A DNA stretch of 43,212 bases from Hysterium pulicare CBS 123377 (Eukaryota; Ascomycota; Dothideomycetes; Hysteriales; Hysteriaceae): positions 1 through 43,212 of the forward strand of contig AJFK01000283.1 in NCBI GenBank assembly GCA_000467715.1, written 5' to 3'. This document shows, in pieces, positions 31,282-43,129 of this stretch. The first letter of the stretch is position 1; every line of letters begins with the position of its first letter. A program made the translations under genes and the position numbers. The notes beneath the pieces are model-generated. The model did no database searches and had not been told where the DNA came from. It saw only the letters and a list, made by a program, of their open reading frames with translations.

Positions 31282-32408
31282 GACTGGTATCAATCGCTGC
31301 CCAAACGCTATGGTCCCATTGTTCGGATCACCCCAGAGGAAGTCTTTCTCACCAAACCGGAATCGTTTCACTAGATTTATGCAATGGCGAGCGGTTTCAC
31401 CAAAGATCCCGCCTTCGAAAAACTCCGGCCGGAACGTGTGCCTTCGGTGTTCATGATACGGGATCAGAAGGAACAGGTTCAGCCACGCAAAATCATGATG
31501 CGAGACCTCACCCTCGCGTCACTCCGAAAGAACTGCACTGGCCGGATTCGCCGACAGGGCGAATTCGCCATCTCACAGATCAAGCGCGAAGCGGAAACGA
31601 CGTCGCGGATATATATCACTCGTGGCGTTTGATGATAGTCGAAACGATAGTCGAAACGAACTTTGGAGAATTCTTTGGTATGTCGAGAAGGCGGTTTTCA
31701 GAGATAGTTGCCGATGCGGAAATGCACAAGGAGGGAGGCTCGAGCAACAACGCTGTTCACACCGAAGTAGCCGTTATGCAGATTACAGGCTCAGACCTAA
31801 TGGCACTAACTTCAACATATGCTGTTTAGACCGTGTTGAAGCATGCGAAAGTTCACAAAAGACTAGAAGCAGGAGTGACAGAGCTCATGTCTAACTTCAA
31901 CATCAAGGACCTCGAGTCTCTTACTGTACTAAACAATGTCATGGATGAGACATTGAGATTATACATCTCTGCGGCTAGCACCACATAATGTCGTGTTCTT
32001 CCGACTAGTGCTACATTCGAAGGATACTTTTGACCCTAGGGTTCCTATGTAGTGACCTTGCCTTGGCTGACATCTTGAAAAGACGATACCTTCCTAGATC
32101 CTGAAAGGCAAGTTATACGTGTCAATCCTAGAAAGAGTTTTCCTCAAACAACATCTAGGTTCAAAGATACCCGCGTTGAAAATCTTACAAAGGAATAGAA
32201 GTATGCCTTTCACATTGGTCCGAGAAGCGGCATTGGCATGCAGCTATCGAAAATGGTGCTCCGATTCGGCCTGACTATTTTGTTGAGAGAGTGTAAGGAT
32301 TTGAGATTAGATGAGTCCATGACGGACCAAATAATGGTTCAGCATACGTCATTTTTGATCACTCCATAGGGTTACAAATGTAAAGTGACCCTGCGCTCCG
32401 ATAGATAG
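31282..32408 (+). pseudogene. Cytochrome P450, heme cysteine missing
   Basis: A membrane-type fungal monooxygenase. It reads KRYGPIVRITPEEVFLTKPE (N-terminal beta region), SGFTKDPAFEK, the helix C area (RKIMMRDLTLASLRKN), SQIKREAETTS, FGEFFGMS, a degenerate I-helix (GSDLMALTSTYAV), the ExxR motif in MDETLRLY (about 31950) and the heme loop FHIGPRSGIGMQL. The ligand position, codon 32229-32231, is GGC (Gly) instead of Cys, so heme cannot be ligated normally. A TAG at 31827 sits where P450s usually have Trp. Further stops follow, and the F-G helix region is deleted. The N-terminal membrane anchor is absent. It probably oxidised the product of the PKS 2/oxoamine synthase pathway. The family is clear; the subfamily is not assignable. 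Confidence 0.88.
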
Positions 32409-32581
32409 GTGTGTTTGAGAATGAGTTTAGCCCATATTTCAAGGAAAGATATATCGTTCGTCATTGATAGATTCCGTTATATGTAGGGAGGAACCACCAA
32501 GGGGTGATTATGATGGCAGAAACCTCTGACGGAATGACTATACAATCTTCTCGAAAATAACTTCCATGGTTATAACAGATT

Positions 32582-32877
32582 TTGATATTCCGCAACAACA
32601 AAGACAAAATCTTGCCAGCTCAAAGCCAGTATTGGGAAATTGAAACGGACTTCCAGAAGAGGGTCAAATACAGTCAAAAGGGGGCGATGCCGAGTCAAAT
32701 CTATGCAGAAGGCGTGGTTCGGGAGGCATTGAAGGAAAAAGTAAAACAATGGTATTGCACAGGGAACAGTAGCTAGATGATTTAGTTTATCTGGACTTTT
32801 CTAGGGACTGACCCTATGGATTGACTGGAGAGGTTAAAGGAGGCAGTTGCGAAGAGGGAAGCTAAGAAGACGGTATG
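32582..32877 (+). pseudogene. C-terminal remnant of an AYR1-like SDR
   Basis: The frame from 32582 reads LPAQSQYWEIETDFQKRV and MPSQIYAEGVVREALKEK. After two stops (32774 and 32785) the same frame continues through FIWTFLGTDPMDWLERL-like sequence, itself interrupted by a stop, to KREAKKTV. This is the C-terminal pattern of fungal 1-acyldihydroxyacetone-phosphate reductase-like SDRs. The Rossmann and YxxxK parts are not found upstream. A bystander or tailoring gene next to the P450. Confidence 0.6.
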
Positions 32878-35800
32878 AGGAGGTGAGGAGACGACTTATA
32901 ACTTGGGTAGGATAAGTTCCCTATATCTTATCACCATTTTACTAGTTCCTTGACGACTTTCATCGAGTGGCGCTTCTGGTATTACTAGTAGAAAAGTTAC
33001 TGAGCTACAAGTCCTGCCATCCTCCTGTTGTGCCCATCCGACGTCTACAATGTTTAACCGGTATTGGAGCTGAGCAAACAAGCATTGAGCCGAATCCCGG
33101 AAACAGCAGTGAGGACATTCTCATAGGGGCCGTTTCAGCGATTGAGAAAGTTACATCAAGTGAAAACTTCGAGGGGGAAGTATTTGACGAGGGCGAGCTG
33201 GAAGGTCGAGATAGCTGCCCTTAGCGGAGTTTGAAGATCGCTTGCAATAAAAGCGGAAGGTATTGGAGGACCGTGTACGTCATAATCCGCATACAAAGCC
33301 GAATATAAGCGCTACTCGACAAGCAATAGCTACTCTCTCCTATGAAGAAGGTCGGAGTATTTCTAAGCAAGCTTGACGGCTTTTGGGATGTTGCCCTACA
33401 GATTACTCACTTCTGATAGCCTCTATTCAATTTGTGCTTGGTGGACTTCCATCGACTACCAGTATTCAAGTATCTCAACTCCTTGAACTAAGTGTCTATT
33501 CGCTCAACGAACTTGTGAATCGGCATCTGAACTTGGTACGACATCCCACGCACAGCGTCATGATGTTCAACGATGCTGAAGATGCCTGGGGGACTGGTAG
33601 TCATTGACGGTGCCACCGGTTTCTTTTACTGCCTGCGAAGTCATTCTGATGGATTGAATCGCTCGAACGCGGGAGCGGGCATTATGTACTATCGCGTGCG
33701 TAAAAAAAGCATTTAGAGAGATCATATATCGATGCGCTATTATGATGCGCTGGAGTTTCTTAACATGGAGAGGTCATGGAGATTGAGATAAACTGACACT
33801 TTAGCACGGCAGCAAAATTTTCAGCTGGGTCTCGCGGCTCGCCTACATGGTGACTTACAGCCACGGAGCGAGACTTCAAACCCGTTGGAGAGTGATCCCC
33901 CCTCGCTGGCATATACCATCGCTACCTTTCGGCCCCATCTAAGCATATCTCGGTATTCTGTTGCTCAAATGAACCTCCCGACGACGAGAAAAACGGATCT
34001 CTCTAGTCCACGCTCTTGAGGTCATGACTCGTCCCATGCTCCATGCTTGGAAACTTCAAGCACTACACAGCACGAGGGTGCCAATGGCAGTACAATCGCG
34101 GTGCTAGAGGCGGGTTTGAGAATGGGAATTGTTTTTACCTTCTTCGCCGCTATTCCAGACACTCTCATGCGCGTTACTCTTGCAAAGTGCAGCAAAGGCC
34201 AGGAGGATTCGTATGGCTGGAAAAATGCAGAACAAAAGGGTAACAGCAGCGCGGCGTAAGAGTATAGTTAGTTCTCCATCTTAGAGGGTCGCACTCGACT
34301 AACAATACTTTTCTGCTGAGCGTTTCCTCCCACGATCTGCATTTTACAAAGCTTCACCCTCTCTCCGCCGTCCTATAATACATCCACGTCGATCTGAAAT
34401 GGAAGACGAAAAGAAATATCCATATGGAAACAACCTGAGCTGGGGAAAACATGATCACCAACGCACAAGCTGTTGAGCAATCAAAAGAGGCTTGTCGGAG
34501 CCTCGCCTTTTGGCGCAAGGTGCTCGTGGTCAGGCCGACTTGCATGGAGGACAATACGGTAGCAGAAATGCAAATGCGGCAAGCATCCAAGCTAATCTGC
34601 CGAAATCACGCCCTGCAACATGTCGAATTCGATTTCAAACCGTTGATGAGGCTTCGTATCGATAAATCGGACGGGAACATGTGTACAGAGTATACAGAAA
34701 GAGCTCCATAGCGGTGGCGCCGTGCGACTTTCGAGTTATCGACAAACTCAAAGCGTTGTTCACAAGGGCATTCCACGGAGTCCATTCCAAGTAATTAGTG
34801 AGAAGACCTTCCTCAAGCGCAATTCGAAAGTTGTAAATGTAGCTAATAAGCTGTGAGTACGACGTCAGAAGCACACGCACTCCAGTACAACTCATCACCA
34901 GGGTATGATTCGGTTCCCGGAAGGAGGAATGAAGAAGGTATGGGGGGAATACTCGCGAACATGCGCGATTCATAGCACATCACATGATCATTGGGTCTTC
35001 CATGGGCGATTTCGTCCCCCCAGGGCACCCTTTGACGGTACAAGAATCAGCCTGGCCCCGGATGGTTGGCTACAAGCAGTCGTAGATCCGATCTTACCTA
35101 GGGGCCTGCAAGTATACCACCAAAACATCTCTCCAACTCAAAATTTGAACGCGGAATGCCGCTCTCCAAACGGAACCACAGCAGGGTTATTCCTTGCGTG
35201 ATCAGAGACCTTCCTCAAGGACACGGAAGTCTACATTGGCATAACTTTCTACTCTGTGAGAGCTTGGCAGGGAGATCCGTACATTCCCTACACTTCAAGA
35301 ACGCACTACCCGCTTTCGAGTCGACGTCAGTGATGTTTTCAGTGTATACTATGTCATAGTCAGCTGATGGCTTGTTCTATATAATTGATGGGTCGGCGAT
35401 GGTGCGGATCCGATATACAAACCCAGTTCCTGGACTGGTAGGGATTTACTCGAGCCTGAATGTTGAAGAGGGATATTGGACAAGGGAGGGATAAGTCATT
35501 CTCAAACAGCTTTCCTTGGTGATTGGTAGGCCGGGGGGTCCGATATCAGAATCTTCTATATCCTTACATCGGAGCATTCTTTTGTACCCGTTTGCTAGTC
35601 TCTATGATAGTTGGTAGATCTAGGCATAGCCGCTTCCCAAATTTACGACCGAGCCTGCCCGAGATGTTCACATGTACGCCCTAAGCCGTCGCAAATCCAC
35701 AGGCAACAACAAAATGAATACCAGCGTGATGCAAGGGCGGATCTGAGCAAGATTCTGTGCGGCCGCACCAATACAACCATTCCACGTAAACATTCCGCCA

Positions 35801-36026
35801 TAGATTCTTGCTAGCAGTGTTGGCCTCAAGGTCCGTACTTTCAATTTCTTAGCTCTCTAGGCCAACATCTTACTATTGTGCCCAAAGACCCCTTTGATCA
35901 CATAACCCTTCTCAGGCCCTTGACCGGGAATCTCTTCACGTCCAACTTTCTCCTTCGGCTTTACTCACCACCTGCCAACATCGTTATTAAGGTCATCCTT
36001 CTCTTCCGTGTTACCAGAAAAGAAGA
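32878..36026. other. No recognisable gene (3.1 kb)
   Basis: Open frames of 60-110 codons occur on both strands (for example 32967-33224, 33383-33607, 34043-34259, 34451-34711 and 34905-35201), but none carries a family motif, and they do not join through plausible introns. Some pieces (around 33380-33600 and 35200-35330) have protein-like composition and may be remnants of eroded genes. No repeat arrays or RNA genes are seen. Confidence 0.4.
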
Positions 36027-38677
36027 ATGGCATCTTTCGGACGTCTAACGGCGGCATTCCTCAGCGCATCGCAGGGAAACACGGTCGCTTTGGCCAATGT
36101 GAACTTTGACTTCGCCATGATTAAATTCAAAACTCCAGAGCATAAAGACCTACGAGACTCGCTTTCTCAACACTGGAAAAACACGGCCGAAGATGGCGCT
36201 TTACATGAAGTCGCTTAGAAGCTTGGAGCGTTCTTCGAGACTGACATCCCTGATGTTCCGCATCTTATTCGGGCATATCGTGAACGGGCGAGCGAGATTT
36301 CTAAGTCGCCTGAAATTAATCTGGCAGGATCTGCCTCATATGGCGCCTTTGTCGATCATGTGGGCGCTAAGTGCACGACGATTTCGGCATCTGCAACTTC
36401 CAGAAAGATCGTCATTGCTATTCATCTTTTGGCTTGCATGTTGGCACGCATGAAGACGAGGCAACAAGCTGTCGCAATTTGGAGTGAACTTGTCGAGCAA
36501 AGAAAAGGAATTTTTCGAGGGAGAACACTAGCAGGTCCCTTTCAAATATCGGAAGCAGAAGCGTCTTATCTGCATAGAAGCCAACTAGCTGATTGGGATG
36601 CAAGTGCTCGGTAAGTCAACGACGGCTCCTTTGCTGCAGATTGTTACTGACTTCTGGGGGTAGAGCGTGGCTACGTACCGCTGATGATGCCAAACGAATT
36701 CAGCAAACTCAGCTCAGACTGATCCTGGGCAACATCTCACTGCCAGCTTCGAGCAGTTCGAACGTTCTTGTAGCGATTGTTGAGACGTGGAAGAAATCGT
36801 TACTTGCCTTGGATGAACTGATCAGTGGTAAAGCTCTTTGTATCCAAAGCGGAGACGTTCTTTTTGGCTTATCTTCCTGGCATATCTACCCTGACATATC
36901 CGTTCAAAATCCTCAATCCCTTTTCGTCAAACAGTCGGATAAACTTGTCAACCCTGGCGGCATCATAACGGTAGGCCTGTTGGGCCGAGGGGAACAAACT
37001 GAAGATGAAGTATACTGGTCCCTTCCGCTAGCGCACATGAAAGACTATGGTGACTCCGTCATAGCATCACTCCATTGTGGCATCTCAGAATCCTACGTAT
37101 TCTACGATCAATTCCTTTTCGTAGTATTAGGAAGCGTACTAAGTAGCTGGGAATTTGAGGATCAGGACCCTGAGTTGGCTTTGCAGATCATTGTCGATCT
37201 TGATGATGCGAAAAGGATGCATGTTGCCTACAAGAGCAAGAAAGATATACCTTGGCTTTCAATTCTTGCTCGCCCTGCGCGGGCTTTTGGATTGACTACA
37301 GGTGCGACGAAAGAACAACTGCGGCGGCTTATCACCTTCGGGAAGAGACGATGCTCGAATTACCTATGTCCCCAGGAACTTCATCCTCCCCCTCTCTTTG
37401 GGATGTCCGAGCTAAAAGCCATACTGGATACTTTTCCATGCCCAGGAAGCCAGGATCACGGGTACGATGGCAGGATCAGACTCGATCGCCTCTATGCCCT
37501 TATGAAGGAGGGTAGCTGCATCACTGCAGCTCAGCTAGCAAGCTATATGTCTGATCCAGATCATCGGAAAATCTGGAGGGAGAAAGCCCCTCAGTATTTT
37601 GACGGCCTTGATGCACTTGTCTCTTTGGATTGCATTTTCTCGAAACTTCCAGGGGCACGTCTAAACCTGCGCGCGACCTCTCAGCCACTTAGCAATGCGG
37701 CATGGTTGAAGACGGAATCCACAAATCACGGACCCCAGCATTTTCCGCTGCAAAATATCTCCGCCTCAATAATTTATTTCGAAACAGGATATCTTGACCT
37801 TAACCCAAAAACCCTGATTAACGCTCTGGCTTTGTCTAGCGATAACTCATTATTTGTGGCAAGTCATTTGCTCCTAGATCCGGAAGAAACTCTCCCGGAA
37901 ATATCTGTGAAGAGGGTAGTTGCTAATATCGGCAAGTCCGGAATCTCCATACTGGTACCACCCGCACGCCCGAGGATTCTTCAGCCGGGCTTGGAGTCCT
38001 GGAACGTCGTGGCCCATGAGAGCTTTGACGGCAAGCTTCAAGACAGCTTCTCCGCAACTTCGCTTCATATGTCTTTGACAGGATACGAGCTTGATGATGA
38101 TCAAGCGGGACTTCGTGGAAACCAGGCCCATGACGTGAGATTCGTTGAAGCCGCCATCTACGACCAAGGGAAGTGGGTCGCGGATTTAGATATCGTCAAC
38201 GCGCGTAAAACCTGGAATAAAGCGACAATTTTCAGGAATTGTAACTACACACTAAAAGTCCGGTCTAAAGCCTCGCAAGTAAAGCCTCTTGTGTCAGTCG
38301 ATAGTTGGTTAGAGTTTCTTGATCAGCCACTGGTAAACTGCATTGTACGGGCAAACCACAATCCCATCGCGCGCCTTGCAGCAGCATCGCTGGCATTCCA
38401 AAAATCATATGACTTTCGCATCGTCTCATCCAAGGCCTGCTGGACCTGTGTAGCAGCCGAAACATCTGCACACCTTGCCACGAGGTTCACCTTAGATCGC
38501 GGCGTGAAAAGAGATGATGGAGACTCCGATAGAATGGAAGACAGCGACGAAAAGCAATGGGGCGACTTGGATTCCTCCAGCGATAATTTCCCGGAGCTGG
38601 AAGGGGACCGAATGGACGGCGCAACATTTTCGGTTCTAAATCAGAACCCCAATACGAGAATAGTGTTCATTTGTTAG
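36027..38677 (+). pseudogene. Large fungal protein of unknown function, one in-frame stop
   Basis: Exon 1 from ATG 36027 (MASFGRLTAAFLSASQGNT) is open to the splice donor at 36611. Intron 36611-36663 (53 bases, GTAAGT...TAG, branch gttactgac) joins DASAR to AWLRTADDAKRIQQ. Exon 2 is open for about 670 codons to the stop at 38675-38677. The protein of about 865 aa has no signal peptide or membrane segment. The tail is very acidic (MEDSDEKQWGDLDSSSDNF). I recall similar uncharacterised proteins in other ascomycetes but know no domain or function. The only defect is TAG at 36216, after ALHEVA and before KLGAFFETD. A start further downstream or readthrough could leave a shorter product. An ankyrin remnant follows on the same strand. 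Confidence 0.8.
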
Positions 38678-38973
38678 CATCGCTGACGAGACTGGACCCT
38701 GCCAGTATGTCTAATTCCCAATGGCGTCATGGCATCGGCTGACTCGCTGTAATGATTAGGACTGTGCGAGTAGGCCGATCATATTCATTACTGATTACTT
38801 TGGTAGGCTCGTAGTTGAAAAGGTTCGACTTCGAATTGTTACAGCATATCCTATGCCCTACGCTGATACAAACTCGGGCGCTCGTTCAAACTCGGTGACT
38901 TCCACTCAGTTATTCGTCTGAGCTCCAGTACAGCTTCCCTCTCCAGGGCGCTGCGATTCGTGGAGATTAAGTA

Positions 38974-39385
38974 ATGATCTTTCTCTTACTCCAACACGGT
39001 GCCAATCACGACCAGCTCGGGGGCCTTTGTGGTGGCGCTCTTCAAGCTGCCGCCATTGACTGCTTCAGGCGCATTCTCGAATTGCTTTTGCAAGCCCTCA
39101 ATCAGTACAATGGCCAATTATTTCGAAGTTTAGCTTTAGCTGTCCAACATGAATAGGCGGATATTGCTCAGTTGCTGCTTGACAGCTATTCCCACACAAG
39201 TCAGGTGAATCCGGGCTACTTGCAACGAACACTTTCATATTATGGTCGTTCTCATGGATTGCAGTGCCGATGCTCATGGATTGCAGTGCCGATGCTCATG
39301 GATTGCAGTGCCGATGTCGAGCGGCCATCGCCATTCGGAAACGCCCGGACTTGTATGAATTTCCCACGCCAGGGCCAAAATTGCT
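38974..39385 (+). pseudogene. Ankyrin-repeat remnant
   Basis: The frame at 38974-39153 reads IFLLLQHGANHDQLGG, then GALQAAA and RILELLLQ. After one stop it continues DIAQLLLDSYSH, so two to three ankyrin repeats are recognisable. The sequence then breaks into a 22-base tandem repeat. In fungi such repeats often end NACHT/NLR-type proteins, but no NTPase domain is visible here. Confidence 0.6.
39251..39316. repeat. 22-base perfect tandem repeat, 3 copies
   Basis: Three identical copies of ctcatggattgcagtgccga plus 'tg' lie head to tail. Perfect identity in an otherwise decayed region suggests recent slippage. Confidence 0.95.
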
Positions 39386-39410
39386 GAGGCTGCCTCAGTC
39401 AAATGGTTGG

Positions 39411-39843
39411 AAATAATGGTCATGTCAATCTGAGGAAATACTATCTGGTAAGAGCCGTAACGAAAGATGAGATTTATGAGATTTATGCTAACGTGTTACT
39501 TCAGATCGAACAGAGCACTTATTGCCGCAGAGTCGGCCGCTGACAAAAGGTTCCTCAGCTAGGTTTTCCAAAGCTGCAAGTCATTTAGTGTTTGATTAGG
39601 CCTTCAAAAGCGATCAGTCCCGCTGTTTCGAAATATTACCTTTGTACTAGTCCTGTTGTCATACATTAAGAGGTTATGCCGCAGCCCTCCTTCCTCTGTT
39701 TGCTACCGGCCAGCTTGCAGAGGTTTCCTTCAAACTCGCAAGTAGGAAAGTACTCAGAATATGAGAGAAGAAAAGAGGTCGATAAAAGGAAAAAAGAATC
39801 GTGGGTTTAAGCGTAGCGCGTACCTCAAACCGACCTGGGTCAA
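39411..39843. other. No recognisable gene
   Basis: Spacer between the ankyrin remnant and the 3' end of the protease-like gene. No open frame with family resemblance. It should contain the protease-like gene's polyadenylation region. Confidence 0.4.
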
Positions 39844-41652
39844 TCAATGAGCGAACGCGATATCAAACCCCGTCACCGCGTTGATACTCTTCCGAATCAT
39901 ATCAACATCCTCAACATACGTTTGTTTCAAGGATTCCATTCCGCAAAACACCATCCCCACCAGTTGAGCATCCTTATTAACAACCCACGCCCCAGAATCC
40001 CCAGGTAGCGCAAATTGAAGCCCCTGTTGAACTAATACTCCCTTCTCTACTTTCACACCGCTGACATTCCACTCCTCTGTGAGGGCAACCTCCTCGTTGC
40101 CAAGCTTGCCGTCAGCGGGCAGGACACCTAGCCTTTTGAGCGTATCTTGCGAGAGCCAGGCTTTGCTGGCGTCGACCTTCCCGGCAGTGGCACCGCTGGT
40201 GCGCCCAATTTTGAAAACGATGTCGCCGGCCTTGATCTGTGGACCAAAGCTGGTAATTGGTGTACCTCGGGCGAGAGCACAGTCAGGATATGCGTCGTTG
40301 GCAAGCGATTTCAGCTTCTGTAGCGGAAGAGGATTTGGTTAGCATAGAGTGATAGTCTAGTGGGATGAGACATCGGAAGAAAGATATCGACCAACTCACC
40401 TCGGGTATGTTATTGAGGCCTTTAATGCCGGGGGTCTCCACCAGGGCCCAGTCCACAATGCATGGGAATCCACCCTCTGGATCCGGCCAGACACGGAGTC
40501 CAGATGCAAATTTAGTCGTACCAACATGTCGATCAGCATCTCGAGCATGCCTGTACGCCTCACTGCTCACATTTGCCATCTCCTGGTTCCAAATCTCGTC
40601 GAAAGACTCTCTGAGCTCGTTCATCTTCTCACGGAACGTACACTTCTCCAGGGCTGCCTTTCCGTTTTGAAGTTCCGCGGCTGTGGGAAGTGCAGCCATG
40701 GCGGTGACAAAGTCTTGCCCTATGTTGGCTACTTGGAAATTATACCACGTGTCGCCGGCCTTCTGCCCTGTTCCAGCCGGAAAAACAACCTTCTCGACTT
40801 TATCTGGAAAATCTTCAAAACGAACCTCTTCCATTAACTTCTTGAAGTTGTCTTTCTTGACTTTGTTGAATGTGGCGAGGTCAGTGCTAAGGATCAAACT
40901 AGCGGCTGCCACACGAATAGTCTCGAAATCGTCTTGGTTGCTTGGACATCTCATCACATGAGGTATCAATTCTGCGTAAGTCCGAAAGCGATATTAGCTG
41001 GTTGTATTCAAGGTGCATAACAAAGCAAGGTTGTGCACAAGTATAGAGATTGTCAGGGATGGGAGAATCTCAACTCACTTTCCGGTACTCCACCATTCGG
41101 AACGAACTCCCTAGGATTTGCAACGTGGTTACAAGTCAGTGCGACTTGCATACTATTACTAGCTTGGAGGATAAGATAGCCCCCAAAAGTTCCTGAATGC
41201 CCGGTGTCACGTTTCCCAACTTTTTCCTCTGCTGGCCCAAAGCTATATCCAATTGGGGGTGGCTGGGGATATGGAATGCCAACGTTCACCCCTTGGAACG
41301 GGATAGGAAGACCCTGAATGATCTCCACCTGGATCAGAATCTTGGTGCTCTTGCTAATCTCTTCTCGAATCTTGGTTTCCACGATTTGCCATTCTGGCTG
41401 CTTTAAAGGGTCCGCATCCAATGAGGTGATGATAATCGTTGGAGGACATTGGTCGAGACGTTGGGGATTGGTGCCACGGCGATTCAAGCCCAACGTAGTC
41501 CATTTCAAGCCACTTTTAGCTACAATGTCTAGCGCTGAAGCTCGTAAGGTGGATTCGAACACTTTCAAGGCGTCCTCGTTTGGGGACATTGGAATCGACA
41601 CGACGGGTGCCGCAGTGGCTACCGGGCCCACAGAAGTTGTGGAGGATGGCAT
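39844..41652 (-). CDS. Trypsin-fold serine protease-like protein, intact, 3 exons
   Basis: Exons 41652-41079, 40971-40400 and 40317-39844 give 1620 bases (539 aa) with no stop or frame break. Introns are 107 (40972-41078) and 82 bases (40318-40399) with GTGAGT donors and CAG acceptors. The phases agree (VPE|K LIPH and NIPE|KLKSL). A chymotrypsin-like triad is visible: ALTCNHVANP (His, end of exon 1), CIVDWALVET (Asp, exon 2) and FALPGDSGAWVV (Ser, exon 3). IVFKIGRTSGATAG is the beta strand before the Ser loop. There is no signal peptide or TM segment, so it is probably intracellular. Long helical insertions lie between His and Asp (about 190 residues). It resembles uncharacterised fungal trypsin-like proteins; the substrate is unknown. 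It is the only undamaged gene in the window. Confidence 0.9.
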
Positions 41653-42914
41653 GGTGAGCTCGGGAATCTCGAAATTGGATATAAAGGGGAGGGTTTGGGT
41701 GACTCGAAGGAAACCGTCGACTTAGGAGGTGTAAAGGCGATGCGAGACTTGAAGAGTCTTACGAGTTATTTATACAACGACAACAAAGGTAAAAGATATT
41801 ATGATCAACAGGCAGTTGCAACCTAATTCGGCCCGCCATACAGCGGGACCGGTTGTTCTATGGATTCGAGATGTTGTTAAAACACCACGATCTCGGGTCC
41901 CCATCCTAGCGCTCACGGTCTGTAAATCTTTTCCAAATCAGATAAAGTTTCATTCTTTTAATGGAGCCGAACGGACTTCCTTCAGCCGGCCTCTTATCTG
42001 TAGTTGGCAAATACAGAAAAAGTAGTGCAGGCTCTTCGACACGGAAACTTTCGAAGAGGCTGCGCTGGCAATTGACGCACGTGGATAAAATCTCGTAATG
42101 CGCAACGTACTTGACATGGAGCAAAATAATTCTTTTCTTTTCCGGAGTTGGAGACTCTTCCCGAATGTCGACGTTGGGCTCGGCTGATTATGAGCTGAAA
42201 GTGTGCGTCGTGTGGAGCTGAAAGGTAGCTTGGTACGAGCTGAAAGCGTGCATAACTGGGAGCTGACAGTATGCATCATAGCGGATAGCTTCGATGAGTG
42301 TGGTTAATTGCTATTTGGTGAAAACGACGCGAGAAATTGCTGATGACACTGAAGTAAAAAGCAGACATGGAATATGCCTTATTGCTTCTCCGGCCCCGCA
42401 GCAAGCCAACCGTCTGATCGTCACGGATCGACTGAGACTCAGCTCGGAGTTTCTCTCGAAAATTGCTAGAACGGAATTAGAAGATATGATTCGATATATA
42501 ACCACCAAAAGGAGGATTCCATGCCAGCACTACGTCGCATCATGACAATTGCTTTAATGATTGAAGTCGCATTTACGCCTGCGCTGAGAATATCTTCCCC
42601 AGCGCGCCTGTCCCATCTCACTCTGGAATTTGTTGCTTTTCTTAAGTAAATCGTGGTTAATGGTAAGGATTCAATTTGCGGCCACCAACCGAAGACTCTA
42701 GAGATGCTCGTGGTTATATGGTCATCTTATAACCTGTGGCGTTAGTTAAGTTTGATACGGATTAATCTAGCTACGTAAATAGTGCGCAAGCAGCAAAGGG
42801 AAACGGCAACTTATCTTCTACTATTTCGTTGAGCAGTACCGAATCCGCCTACATCTTTTGCCTAAAGCGGGAGTGAGATGCCCTAGATGAATTCCAACTA
42901 GATGAGAGATCTAG
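41653..42914. other. No recognisable gene; upstream region of the protease-like gene
   Basis: Contains the promoter of the protease-like gene and short open frames without family resemblance (for example 42294-42545 and 41950-42279). A degenerate repeat lies at 42190-42285. Confidence 0.45.
42190..42285. repeat. Degenerate ~23-base tandem repeat, 4 copies
   Basis: Four consecutive blocks begin gagctgaaag or gagctgacag, followed by a variable 12-13 base tail (tgtgcgtcgtgtg, gtagcttggtac, cgtgcataactgg, tatgcatcatag). Seen directly in the sequence. Confidence 0.7.
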
Positions 42915-43080
42915 TGCCATTACTAGTTGCTTTAGCGGGTCCACATTCAAAGAAGTGATTACAATATCTGCCGCACATAGATCAGGACGTCATTTTTAGC
43001 ACTTATGTCCAGCACTGAAGCCTGTAGAGAGGATTAGGGCACTGTTCAGTACATTCTCGTTACAAAATACTGAACTGAAT
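42915..43080 (-). pseudogene. Degraded partial duplicate of the protease-like gene, 5' part
   Basis: The plus-strand text here aligns by eye, in the same orientation, with 41385-41590 of the intact gene. The blocks are gccattactagttgctttag against gccattctggctgctttaa, the ggtccacattcaaagaagtg block against ggtccgcatccaatgaggtg, and gtccagcactgaagcc against gtctagcgctgaagct. About 50 bases in the middle are deleted and several differences are transitions. It corresponds to part of exon 1 with no open frame. This points to an old tandem duplication followed by decay of one copy. Confidence 0.7.
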
Positions 43081-43129
43081 ATGATTCGCGGCACAGAAGA
43101 AGCAAAATCCGGAATAAAATTAAGAGTTG

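Noticed and set aside
34451-35201. Several ORFs of 65-112 aa on both strands
   Set aside because: None shows motifs, and they cannot be joined by plausible introns. Overlapping ORFs on opposite strands compete. Left as unassigned sequence.
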